Shown piece after piece: positions 1-10,521 of a DNA stretch of 64,000 bases. Source of the stretch: Eurosta solidaginis (Eukaryota > Arthropoda > Insecta > Diptera > Tephritidae); NCBI RefSeq assembly GCF_040869045.1, contig NC_090320.1:238266978-238330977 (forward strand). Reading direction: 5' to 3'. Within the stretch, counting starts at the first letter, position 1, and every line of letters starts with the position of its first letter. The notes below the pieces were generated by a model. It saw only the letters and a program-made list of their open reading frames with translations. It was not told where the DNA came from and did not search any database. The position numbers were made by a program, and so were the translations under genes.

Positions 1-31
1 ACTGGTTGAGCGCCTGCAAAACATTCTTCCC

Positions 32-1796
32 ATGCCCATAAAACAAAAATATTTCTACACCGACTCTAAAATCGTGCTGGCTTGGATAGCAAGGCCTTCG
101 TACACATGGACAACATTCGTCGCAAATCGAGTGGCGAAAATCCAAGAACTTACACGCACAGAAGAATGGTCCTACGTCAACACCAAGGAAAACCCTGCAG
201 ATATCATATCTCGCGGCATTCTACCGGAAGAATTCGTACACTCAACACTTTGGAACAATGGTCCAGAATTCCTACACGTAGCGGAGTTCATCCGTCAAGA
301 GCAACCTCAACTACATCAGCTTGACGAATTTCCCGAGCGTCGACCTAACAAGCTTGTGCTGCTATCAGCAAAGACAGAGCACAGCGACTTAACAACTGAT
401 ATACAGCATAATATGTCGCTACATCGGCTCGAACGAATTATTGCCTACTGCTTTCGATTTGTCAATAATGCCCGAACGTCAGCAGACGGACGCGTTAAAG
501 GTCCATTAACTATACTTGAGTTGGAAGCGGCACTTACAGCTTTAATTCTCAATACCCAGCGCAGTTTTCTTGCTTCGGAATACAATTCGTTATCAAAAAA
601 TATTGCTGTAGAAAAGTCTAGCCGAACCCGAAGTTTGGACCCATTCTTAAGCTCAGAAGGACTCATACGAGTTGGTGGACGCCTTCAGCACAGCAATCTT
701 GAATATGGCTCCAAACACCAAATAATATTACCAAAAAATTGTTTATTAACAAAAATTATAATTTCTTCTTATCATTACATGCATCTGCACGCCGGCCCAC
801 AAACGCTGCTCACAATTGTACGCCAACGATATTGGCCTATTGATGGGAAAAATCTTTGCGCAACGCGGTACATCGGTGCATCAGATGTTTTCGGACTAAA
901 CCAACCAAAACTGATCCTTTTATGGGCAGCCTCCCAAAGGAGAGAGTACAACCTGGGCGCGCGTTTCTTACGACCGGTATTGATTTCTGCGGTCCTGTCC
1001 CAGTGCATTCGCAGATCCGTGGAAGGGCACCAGTAAAAGCGTACGTAGCAATATTTGTATGCTTCAGCACAAAGGCCGTCCATATAGAGGCAGTTAGCGA
1101 TCTTTCAATGGCAGCGTTTATTGCTGCGCTGCGCAGGTTTATTGCTCGACGAGGTATTTGTACAACGATCATCACCGACAATGCTACGAATTTCGTGGGC
1201 GCCAAAAACGAGCTTGCTGAACTGCATCGCCTCTTTTTAAGCGAATCCCATCAAGAGGAAGTACAAAAGATGTGTCAAACAAATCGTATAACATGGCGGA
1301 CTATCCCACCAAAATCACCCCACTTTGGCGGCTTGCGGGAAGCTGCGGTTAAACAGGCAAAATATCATTTGGTCAGAGTTGTTGCAAATGCTACTCTATC
1401 TTTCGAAGAGCTTGCAACCATCACCGCTCAAATTGAGGCCATTTTAAATTCTCGCCCAATGACACCACTCTCATCTGACCCCACAGATTTGGAAGCCTGT
1501 CGCGTTTTCGACGACTGCAACAGCTACAACAGATTTTTTGGCGCAGATGGTCTCGGGAGTACTTGCAACTGCTCCAACAGCGCTACAAGTGGACTTCAAG
1601 GGCTGATTCCTTACTGCCGAACACCCTGGTTCTAGTTCAAGACGAGAACTTGCCACCATACAAGTGGTCCCTGGGTCGAATTTTGTCATTAATCCCTGGA
1701 CGGGATGGAGTTCATCGCGCTGCTGAAATAAAAACACAGAACGGAGTTTACAAACGGGCTATAGCGAAGCTTTACCCTTTACCCATCGAACATTGA
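32..1796 (+). pseudogene. BEL/Pao pol remnant: RNase H, integrase, DUF5641-like tail
   Basis: Frame 2 (32 to about 855) reads an RNase H segment with YTDSKIVLAWI and the NPADIISRG motif typical of BEL/Pao pol, followed by the HAGPQTLL...RQRYWPI start of the integrase zinc-binding region. Homology then jumps to frame 1 at about 851-856, a one-base frameshift. The integrase core has its acidic residues in TGIDFCGP (near 980), ITDNATNF (near 1180) and the Glu of GGLREAAVK (near 1340). After about 1490 the frame is lost and sequence is missing. The DUF5641-like tail resumes in frame 3 from 1563, with NTLVLVQDENLPPYKWSLGR, and stops at 1796. At least one frameshift plus a deletion with a second frame change make it a pseudogene. 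Confidence 0.85.
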
Positions 1797-1828
1797 AAAT
1801 ACTGAAGTATATTTCAAGGAGGGCGGCA

Positions 1829-2218
1829 TGTTCAGTAGCAGCAATGCTCCTTCAGAATCTATTTTTTATGCTTGTTTACTAATATTGTCATATTAGATTA
1901 AAAATTACTTAAACTTCATTTACATACATATTCTGTTAAACAATAACTCTAATTACCAAAGTAATGTGAACTATGCTTTATGTTCTCTTAGATTTACATC
2001 GCTATATCAGGCCACGAGCCTAACGGGTTAATTTCCATTGCTTTTACATGTACCTTCTTTTTCCATAACAGCAATAAGCAAAAAAGGTAAAAATGTTTTT
2101 TAGTTCTTCTACCGCGCTCATTACTGTGTACACGCAAATAATAAATTCAATAAAGAATAATTATACGTTTTGTGACTACATAGCATAAAAATTCAAAAAA
2201 TCGTTTCTGAATTTAACA
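1829..2218 (+). repeat. Probable 3' LTR of the BEL/Pao element
   Basis: A purine-rich tract (AAGGAGGGCGG, 1817-1827) lies just downstream of the pol stop. It is followed by a segment starting TGTTCAGTAG and ending TTTAACA, with an AATAAA signal near 2140. This matches the polypurine tract-TG...CA layout of an LTR about 390 bp long. The 5' LTR is outside the window, so the borders cannot be confirmed by comparison. Confidence 0.5.
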
Positions 2219-2333
2219 GGTGGTAATTAAGGAGATGAGCGAGCTTAAAGAGAGAGTTAATCGAAAAGCATAGACAGAAAAAGAAAAAAAAAAAACAAAG
2301 GATAAAAGTGGAGATTTGGAGAGGGGGAGAAAG

Positions 2334-3626
2334 AACAAGTAAGGAAGGCTAATTTCGGGTGTAACCTAACATTACATACTCAGCTGAGAGCTTTGGAGGC
2401 AAAATAAGGGAAAATCACCATGTAGGAAAATGAACATAGGGTAACCCTGGAAGGTATTAAATCATATTTTAAAAGGGAGTGTGCCATAGTTCTATAGGTG
2501 GATCCCTTTTCGAGATATCGCCATAAAGGTGGACCAGGGTGACTCTAGAATGTGTTTGTACGATATGGGTATCAAATGAAAGGTGTTAATGAGTATTTAA
2601 AAGGGAGTGGGCCTTAGTTCTAAACGTGCGCGCATTTTCGAGATATCGCCATAGGGGTGAACCAGGGGTGACTCTATAATGTGATTGTGCGAAATGTGGA
2701 CCAGGATGACCCAGAACATCATCTGTCGGGTACCGCTAATTTATTAATATATGTAATACCACGAACAGTATTCCTATCAAGATTTCAAGGGCTTTTGATT
2801 TCGCCCTGCAGAACTTTTTCATTTTCTTCTACTTAAAATGGTAGGTGTCACACCCATTTTACAAAGTTTTTTCTAAAGTTATATTTTGCGTCAACAAACC
2901 AATCCAACCGCCATGTTTCATCCCTTTTTTCATATTTGGTATAGAATTATGGCATATTTCCATTTTGCGTAATTTTCGATATCGAAAAAGTGTGCATGGT
3001 CATAGTCGGATTTCGCCCATTTTTAATACCAAGATAAAGTGAGTTCAGATAAGTACGTGAACTAAGCTTAGCAAAGTTATATCGATTTTTGCTCAAGTTA
3101 TCGTGTTAGCGGCCGAGCGGAAAGAGAGACGGTCGACTGTGTATAAAAACTGGGCGTGGCTTCAACCGATTTCGCCCATTTTCACAGAAAACAGTTATCC
3201 TCAAGGAATCTACACCCTACCAAATTTCATAAGGATTGATAAATTTTTGTTCGACTTATGGCATTAAAAGTATTCTAGACAAATTAAATGAAAAAGGGCG
3301 GATCCACGCCCATTTTGAAATTCTCTTTATTTCTGTATTTTGTTGCACAATATTATTAATGGACTTGATGTTGACATAATTTACTTATATACTGTAAAGA
3401 TATTAAATTTTTTGTTACAATTGACTTTTAAAATTACGTAAGGACGGACGGACGCATGAACGGGCAGACAAACGGACGGACATGGCTAAATGAATTTCTT
3501 TTTTCGCCCAGATCATTTTGATATATAGAAGTTTATATCTATCTCGATTAGTTTACGCCGTGGTGGGGTACCGTTATGCAAACAAAATTAATGTACTCTG
3601 TGAGCTCTGCTCAGCTGAGTATAAAA
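2334..3626 (-). mobile_element. Helitron-like (DINE-1/Helentron-type) repeat, copy A
   Basis: In the reverse orientation the copy begins with the ATACTC/GAGTAT terminal hairpin (3590-3622) and ends with the hairpin block and CCTTACTTGTT (2334-2370). The right half-stem of the 3' hairpin has changed here (GTAACCTAAC on + strand). The body holds TCCGTCCG runs, GTGGGCGTGG/CCACGCCC motifs and two to three units of the ~130-bp tandem array around 2450-2720. No transposase frame exists, so it is non-autonomous. It faces copy B head to head. Confidence 0.75.
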
Positions 3627-4056
3627 TTGGAAGATAAGGTTGCAAGGCAAGGCCCAATTTAAGAATATAGACAAACCAATTCAGACAGAAAAAAGTTTTC
3701 CAAATACTCCAGCATATCTTTATGTGTGTTCTATAACTGACCTTTTTAATAGTGTTCTAAATATTTGAAAGAGTATCTATTTTGAAGCGTTTTCTAAATC
3801 AAATTATTTCTCTCATTTCAGGTAATTTTAAAATATTGCGTTCAGTACGTGACAAGGGCGGTAAGTTTTAAAAAAATGTTTTTTTTTTTGTAAAAAACAG
3901 AAGGGTTTGACCCATCGATGTATTTCCTTTTAACAAATACATAATAACTTAAGAATGCCCGGCTTGAATCTTATTTGATTGTCAGATTTTTCAATCACTG
4001 CAAATCAGACCAAAATGGTTAACTTTTTATCCCGTGAATTTAATGCTTTTTCAAAT
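3627..4056. other. Spacer between inverted copies A and B
   Basis: AT-rich sequence of about 430 bp separating the two head-to-head Helitron-like copies. I recognise no gene or repeat in it. It would form the loop if the two copies paired. Confidence 0.5.
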
Positions 4057-6082
4057 TTTTATACTCAGTTGAGCAGAGCTCACAGAGTATATTAAGTTTG
4101 TTGGATAACGGTTGGTATAAAGGAGTCGGGATAGATATAGACTTCCATATATCAAAATCATCTGGATCGAAAAAAAAATTTGATTGAGCCATGTCCGTCC
4201 GTCCGTCCGTCTGTCCGTTAACACGATAACTTGAGTAAATTTTGAGGTATCTTGATGAAATTTGGTATGTAGGTTCCTGAGCACTCGTCTCATATCGCTA
4301 TTTAAAATGAACGATATCGGACTATAACCACGCCCACTTTTTCGATATCGAAAATTTCGAAAAACCGAAAAAGTGCAATAATTCATTACCAAAGACAGAT
4401 AAAGCGATGAAATTTGGTAGGTGAGTTGAGCTTATGACGCAGAATAGAAAATTAGTAAAATTTTGGACAATGGGCGTGGCACCGCCCACTTTTAACAGAA
4501 GGTAATTTAAAATTTTGCAAGCTGTAATTTGGCAGTCGTTGAAGATATCATGATGAAATTTGGCAGGAACGTTACTCCTATTATTATATGTACGCTTAAT
4601 AAAAATTAGCAAAATCGGAGAAGGACCATACCCACTTTTAAAAAAAAATTTTTTTAAAGTAAAATTTTAACAAAAAATTTAATATCTTTACAGTATATAA
4701 GTAAATTATGTCAGCATTCAACTCCAGTAATGATATGGTGCAAAAAAATAGAAAAATAAAAGAAAATTTCAAAATGGGCGTGGCTCCGCCCTTTTTCATT
4801 TAATTTGTTAAGGATATTTTTAATGCCATAAGTCGAATAAAAATTTACCAATCCTTTTGAAATTTGGTAGGGGCATAGATTTTATGACGATAACTCTTTT
4901 CTGTGAAAATGGGCGAAATCGGTTGATGCCACGCCCAGTTTTTATACACAGTCGTCCGTCTGTCCTTCCGCATGGCCGTTAACACGATAACTTGAGCAAA
5001 AATCGACATATCTTTAATGAACTTAGTTCACGTGCTTACTTTAACTTTATCTTGGTATCAAAAATGAACGAAATCCGACTATGACCACGCCCACTTTTTC
5101 GATATCGAAAGTTACGAAAAATGAAAAAATTGCCATAATTCTATACGAAATACGAAAAAAGGGATGAAACATGGTAATTGGATTGGTTTATTGACGCGAA
5201 ATATAACTTGAGAAAAAACTTTGTAAAATGTTTGTGACACCTACCATATTAAGTAGAAGAAACTGAAAAAGTTCTGCAGGGCGAAATAAAAAACCCTTGA
5301 AATCTTGGCAGGTATTACATATATAAATAAATTAGCGGTATCCAACAGATGATGTTCTGGGTCACCCTGGTCCACATTTTGGTCGATATCTGGAAAACGC
5401 CTTCACATATACAACTACCACCACTCCCTTTTAAAACTCTCATTAATACCTTTAATTTGATACCAATATCGTACAAACACATTCTAGTGTCACCCCTGGT
5501 CCACCTTTATGGCGATATCTCGAAAAGGCATCCACCTATAGAACTAAGCCCCACGCCCTTTTAAAATACTCATTAACACCTTTCGTTTGATACCCATATT
5601 GTACAAACCTATTCTAGAGTCACCCCTGGTCCACCTTTATGGCGATATCTCGAAAAGGCGACCACCTATACAACTACCACAACTCCCTTTAAAAACCCTA
5701 ATTAACACCTTTCATTTGATACCCATATCATACAAACACATTCTAGAGTCACCCCTGGTCCACCTTTATGGCGATATCTCGAAACGGCGTCCACCTATGG
5801 ATCTAAGGATCACTCCCTTTTAAAATACTCATTAGCACCTTTTTTTGATACCCATCCATGGGTATGATATCCCTAAATGGCGTCCACCTATAGAACTATG
5901 GCCCACTCCCTCATAAAATACTCTTTAATGCCTTTCATTTGATACACATGGCATACAAGCACATTCCAGGGATTCCCTCGGTTCATTTTCCTACATGGTT
6001 ATTTTCCTTTATGTTGTCACCATAGCTCTCAGCTGAGTATGTAATGTTCGGTTACACCCGAACTTAACCCTCCTTACTTGTT
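4057..6082 (+). mobile_element. Helitron-like repeat, copy B (near full length)
   Basis: The 5' end is the hairpin ATACTC...TGAGC-AGA-GCTCA...GAGTAT at 4061-4093. The body carries the GTCCGTCCGTCCGTCTGTCC run (near 4194), GGGCG/CGCCC hairpins at 4472-4487 and 4776-4791, and the TTTTCGATATCGAAAA palindrome. The tandem array spans about 5330-5990. The 3' end is the hairpin GTTCGG/CCGAAC (6045-6064) followed by CCTTACTTGTT with one substitution upstream. There is no open frame above 80 residues. Known DINE-1/Helentron-type elements share the hairpin ends, the CCGTCCG run and the internal tandem block; membership of that class is inferred. Confidence 0.8.
5330..5990 (+). repeat. Internal ~130-bp tandem array of copy B
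   Basis: The segment CACCCCTGGTCCACCTTTAT recurs at 5491, 5621 and 5750, giving periods of 130 and 129 bp. Diverged units flank it on both sides. Each unit contains GGCGATATCTCGAAA and a CCACTCCCTTTTAAAA block. Other copies of the family carry different numbers of units. The short open frames at 5349-5564 and 5587-5823 are artefacts of this repetition. Confidence 0.85.
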
Positions 6083-6675
6083 AGAATTAGTTTTCGTTTG
6101 TAATTCACTTCGTTGCTGATGTAAGAGAAAAATTTGCAAAGTTTTCACACATCGATGGTTACTAAGACAAATTTCTGAATTTCACCTCTTCATAGGCTAC
6201 ATTTTAGGGTGCTGAAATCACCTGCGTTCATACAAGAGTTAAGGCAGTTGCCTTCATCAGCTCAGCTATATATTTGAATGTCCTGCAGCAAATAGTTGAT
6301 TTCCATTATTGGTCGATTTGAGATCTATGACCCATAAATTACCTCATTTGCGGTAGTTAATAAAATTGTCTAGATTTCAAATATTTCACACTTATCTATT
6401 ATCAGTTAATTGAGTGTAGGCAGTTAACAAGTAGAAAGTGTATTGATTGAGCTAAATAAATTATTCATATACCCATAATTTACAGTAGCAGCAAATACAG
6501 AAGTCTGCATACTTATTTGAGCTCATTGCACTCCGAAGTGCATTCAATGTCAACAGTTTTTATATTTGTATGTGCATTGGAATTTCCTTGCTGCAGCTTC
6601 ACTATCTGTCAGATCCACATCATTTGTCATTAACTGAGCAATTGCATTTCAATTTGAGAACATTTATCCACACCA
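5982..6675 (+). repeat. Direct duplication, unit 1
   Basis: This unit contains the last ~100 bp of Helitron-like copy B plus about 590 bp of flanking AT-rich sequence. It repeats at 6676-7358 with only scattered substitutions and a ~10-bp deletion. It shows no coding frame. Confidence 0.9.
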
Positions 6676-7358
6676 TTCATTTTCCTACATGGTTATTTTC
6701 CATTATATTGTCACCATAGCTCTCAACTGAGTATGTAATGTTCGGTTACACCCGAACTTAACCTTCCTTACTTGTTAGAATTAGTTTTCGTTTGTAATTC
6801 ACTTCGTTGCTGATGTAAGAGAAAAATTTGCAAAGTTTTCACACATCGATGGTTACTAAGACAAATTTCTGAATTTCACCTCTTCATAGGCTAGCTTTTA
6901 GGGTGCTGAAATCATACTAGAGTTAAGGCAGTTGCCTTCATCAGCTCAGCTACATATTTGAATGTCCTGCAGCAAATATTTGATTTCCATTATTGGTCGA
7001 TTTAAGATCTATGACCCATAAATGACCTCATTTGCGATAGTTAATAAAATTGTCTACATTTCAAATATTTCACACTTATCTATTATCAGTTAATTGAGTG
7101 TTGGCAGTTAACAAGCAGAAAGTATATTGATTGAGCTAAATAAATTATTCATATACCTATAATTTAGAGTAGCAGCAAATAGAGAAGTGTGCATATTTAT
7201 TTGAGCTCAATGCACTCCGATGTGCATTCAATTTCAACAGTTTTTATATTTGTATGTGCATTGGAATTTCCTTGCTGCAGCTTCACTATCTGTCAGATCC
7301 ACATCATTTGTCATTAACTGAGCAATTGCATTTCAATTTGAGAACATTTATCCACACC
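6676..7358 (+). repeat. Direct duplication, unit 2
   Basis: Second copy of 5982-6675, starting at the same TTCATTTTCCTACATGG segment and ending at CATTTATCCACACC. It lacks about 10 bp (around 6910) present in unit 1. It includes a detached Helitron-like 3' end (hairpin GTTCGG/CCGAAC then CCTTACTTGTT, near 6738-6776) without the rest of the element. Confidence 0.9.
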
Positions 7359-9089
7359 GAAAGGCAAGCAACAACAAAAGCAACAAATGCAACAAAGCCA
7401 ACAAAATGCCACTTAAACGATTTCCAAATATTTTAGCAATTCCAATTATTTAGCAGGCTAGCTACCAAGCTACAGAAACAACAACACTATGTACTAGTAA
7501 GTGGAAACAGGATGTTTTGTTGCAAATGCTGTAGTTACTTCTGCAGTTTTAGTATCATGACCTAAGTCAATTGGTACAACAACAATCGTACCAACTATTT
7601 ATTTGCTTCTACTCTGCTTTCTGTTACAATCAAATCTCTTGCTTCTCATGCCAACTCTTTCCCCAGCTTCAGTTCTTTAGTTGTCAGCTGCCAATGGCTT
7701 ATAATGATTTGCCACATAGTCACTTTAGATTTGTGGAGCACCGCCTTTGTTGCTGTTCGTTGACTTCTGTGCTATTGTTACACCCAGTATATGAAGCATT
7801 AGAGAGGTGGAAAATTTCCGAGAAAATTTGGTAAAGGCTGAGATATACTCAGTCGATCTAGAGTCGTATTCTCTACAATTTCTCTCGATGACAGTTTTTT
7901 GTCCATTATAATCCTCATCTTAATTTTAGCCCTCTCAGAAAGTACGGTATTTTCCTAATTGAGGGTGTTCTGAAAACGGAGATTTTGAATCTCCTCGTAA
8001 AAACAACCAGCTCCGTTTTTCCAGGGTTGATTGCCAACCAACATGACTATTCACACCGAGTCCACTCATCGTGCATCGAGTCCAGAAATTAATGATTTCC
8101 AGGTCTTAAGCGTAGATCGCCGCAGCCACTGCATGCTAGCTCCATCCGATAGAATCCCCGCTCCTTGTTTTCAGCATTATTATGTAGTTTTTTTCTGTAG
8201 GGTAGATACTGGGTATGTTATATTCGCTCCCCACTAAGACTTCCTCACTTGTTATTATTATTATTGCCATTACAACTCTCACAACAGCGAAAGTTGTTGT
8301 TTTTAAGCTGTTGCTGCGATTGCAATTTGTATGATTTGTCTAAATATGAATTGACTTGAACAATTTGCCGTGCCACAATCTGCTACAAATCGCAACAAAA
8401 ATAACAACAAAAATAGAACAATAACAATAGCAACCGAAGCCAAAACACAAAGTACAATAATAACAAAAGCTACAGAAGAAAACAACAACAATTCTCACAA
8501 ACTCAGCATTTGCTATATTGATTTAACTCACTGACTGACTGCCTAACTTGAGTGCTAAAATGGATTCTGTAACTGTTACAGCTTCTAAAGCTTCCCGCCA
8601 CCCCTTGATCCGCCTGGCAGGTTATCCATTTTGAAATTGCATAAATTCATGAATAAATAAAATTTGTTTGTACTGACTTGCCAGAGTTGTTGCAACATTA
8701 CTAACATCCTTCTTCCTGCTACATTGCTCTGGTGTTACTCTGACGTTGCTCTCTGATATAAAATAACTGCTATTATTCACTTTGAAAATTGGTAAATAAA
8801 ATATTTACTTATGGAATTGTAATGCTATAAAGATTTCATATACATTAAAGTAACTGACAATGTAGTAAGCTATTTAGAAACACGAACAGACTATAAGTAG
8901 TAGAATGAGGAGCTGAAAAGATCAACAAACAGTTGGAGAAGAAGAAGATGGCTTTTTGAAAATGTCTGTTACCGAAAATTTTATGTGCAAGCATTAAAAT
9001 AATCACTGATGCTGAGTGAATGCAGAATACTGTAATGAATTTTGGGAAATTCCGCTTATTTGAAACCTTCTGCTAACGCTCGAATCGAA
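7359..9089. other. Non-coding AT-rich region with CAA-rich simple sequence
   Basis: No gene recognised. CAA/ACAACA-rich tracts lie near 7365-7410 and 8385-8500, and a TTATTA run near 8250. A stretch ending GACTTCCTCACTTGTT near 8240 faintly resembles the Helitron-like 3' terminus but lacks a clear hairpin. Confidence 0.5.
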
Positions 9090-9510
9090 TGTTGAATAAA
9101 TCACTTCAATATTATGTTTTGCAAAATGGTCTTTATTAGACTACTTTGCGAGTAGTACAATTATACTTCACTTCGCAACTTATAGCATCTTTAAATCAAA
9201 CTGATTAGTCATTCCTCAGCTTGCGCTGCTGTTATACTCTCTGTTGCCTCGTCAGCATATTTCTCCAAAGGTCTAGACGTTTCACCTTCTAGAATCTCCT
9301 GCTTGGTTACCAGCTATATACATGTATATTTGTAGTTTATGTTTTCTACTGCCATATGTGTGTGTATATGTGATTAACTACTGTGACTGATGACTACATG
9401 TGTGTGTATGAGATGAGATATCTCTTTGTCGCCTTATACATAAGAGTGGCTGCTTTATTGTTGTTGTGCATATATTTAGTAGCAGCTTAGTGATGCTAAT
9501 ATTCGTCACA
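9090..9510 (-). repeat. Probable solo LTR
   Basis: Read on the minus strand the segment begins TGTGACGAATATTAG and ends GATTTATTCAACA, so it has TG...CA ends, with an AATAAA signal about 45 bp before its 3' end (near 9135). The size (421 bp) and content resemble fly retrotransposon LTRs. No internal retrotransposon sequence adjoins it, which suggests a solo LTR. I could not find a matching target-site duplication, so the borders are approximate. Confidence 0.5.
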
Positions 9511-9604
9511 ATACCTTCAGATCAGTAGCAGAGCTTCGAATACAAACGCAATGAAAATGAAATGGTATATTAACTTGGTCAAGAATCTTAAACTTGTAAG
9601 TCCT

Positions 9605-10475
9605 CAAAGGAAAATAGATAGACCCACCAATAAGTATACCGAATGATCAGGATGAATAGCTGAGTGGATTTAGCTAGTCCGTCTGTCCGTCTTTCTGATT
9701 GTATGATAGTAACTAGTCCCTCACTTTTTGGGATATCTTGATAAAATTTGGTGAGCGGGTATATTTAGGTGTCCGATTAGACATTTGTCGGAACCGGCCG
9801 GATCGGACTACTATAGCATACAACCGATTTTTCAGAAAAGGAGATTTTTGCCGTATCTTTCTCAATTTATCACACTGAAGCTTCAAATTTCACCATATGC
9901 TTTCGTATATTGCACATATTGTTGTTTGAAAAAATGGAGCAGATCGTTCGTATATATAGCATATATCCCCCACAACCGATTGTTCAGATAAGAAACTTTT
10001 CGTAATTTCTGACCCATTTTAACAGCTAGCAACTTTAAATTTCACTAAATGCATACGTATATAGCATATATAGTGTCTGAAAAAATCATAGAAATCGGTC
10101 GTACATATGGTATGTATCTCTTACAACCGATGGTTGAGATAAAAATTTTGCAATTTCTACACCATTTGAACAGCTAGAAGCTTTAAATTTCAGTAAATGC
10201 TCACGTATATAGCTTATACTATTGTCTGAATAAATCATAGAGAACGGTGGTATATAAAGTATATACCCCATATAAACTGTCATTTCTGCCCCCTTTTAAG
10301 GGCTGGAAGCTTCAAATTTCATCAAATACTTATGTTTACGTTATATATTGTTAAGATGTGTGATTAATTGCCATAGATATTTTATGCAGACCACAAAAAA
10401 CGTGAAAATTTGCATCCATTCATGAAAGGTATGAAGTCTTCGGCACAGCCGAAGACAGTGGCGTCCTTACTTGTT
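9605..10475 (+). mobile_element. Second Helitron-like family (copy D)
   Basis: The 3' end is a perfect stem-loop, GTCTTCGGC / GCCGAAGAC with loop ACA (10436-10456), followed 9 bp later by CCTTACTTGTT (10465-10475). The last 11 bases are identical to those of the main family, although the hairpin and body differ. A TCCGTCTGTCCGTC run lies near 9679. The body has ~151-bp tandem units. The 5' border near 9605 is a guess. No protein is encoded. Confidence 0.65.
9815..10300 (+). repeat. ~151-bp tandem units inside copy D
   Basis: CAACCGAT recurs at 9821, 9973 and 10124, spaced 152 and 151 bp. Each occurrence is followed by a TTCAGATAA-like segment and then AGCTTCAAATTTCA-like and CGTATATAGCATATA-like blocks. 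About three diverged units are visible. Confidence 0.75.
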
Positions 10476-10521
10476 GTAGAGGTAATGTGAACTTAGAATT
10501 CACGCATGAGATGTTTACTGG

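Larger units (their letters stand above)
1..2218 (+). mobile_element. BEL/Pao LTR retrotransposon, 3' portion
   Basis: The window opens inside the pol gene of a BEL/Pao-type LTR retrotransposon and runs out through a probable 3' LTR. The order RNase H, zinc-binding integrase N-terminus, integrase core, DUF5641-like tail, purine-rich tract, TG...CA repeat is the usual BEL/Pao order. Gag, protease and reverse transcriptase would lie upstream of the window. Frame breaks in pol show that this copy cannot encode a working polyprotein. Family assignment is from recognised motifs, not a database search. Confidence 0.85.

Noticed and set aside
4322..4612. 96-residue minus frame recurring in B, F, H, I, K and L (LLLKVGGATPIVQNFTNFL)
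   Set aside because: It recurs because the Helitron-like body is repeated. The frame is short, is interrupted in several copies and has no known domain, so I treat it as a chance frame of the element, though a codon-bias test on the consensus would settle it.
5349..5823. Two related 71- and 78-residue frames suggesting a repeat protein
   Set aside because: They arise from the tandem array of copy B; the equivalent array in copy K (minus strand, 55039-54824) also gives such a frame.
5330..5990. CRISPR-like array of regular repeats
   Set aside because: The period is ~130 bp with no unique spacers; it is an internal tandem array of a transposon in a eukaryotic genome.
8180..8246. Third Helitron-like 3' end (GACTTCCTCACTTGTT)
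   Set aside because: No clear hairpin precedes it and the terminus differs from CCTTACTTGTT; too weak to call.
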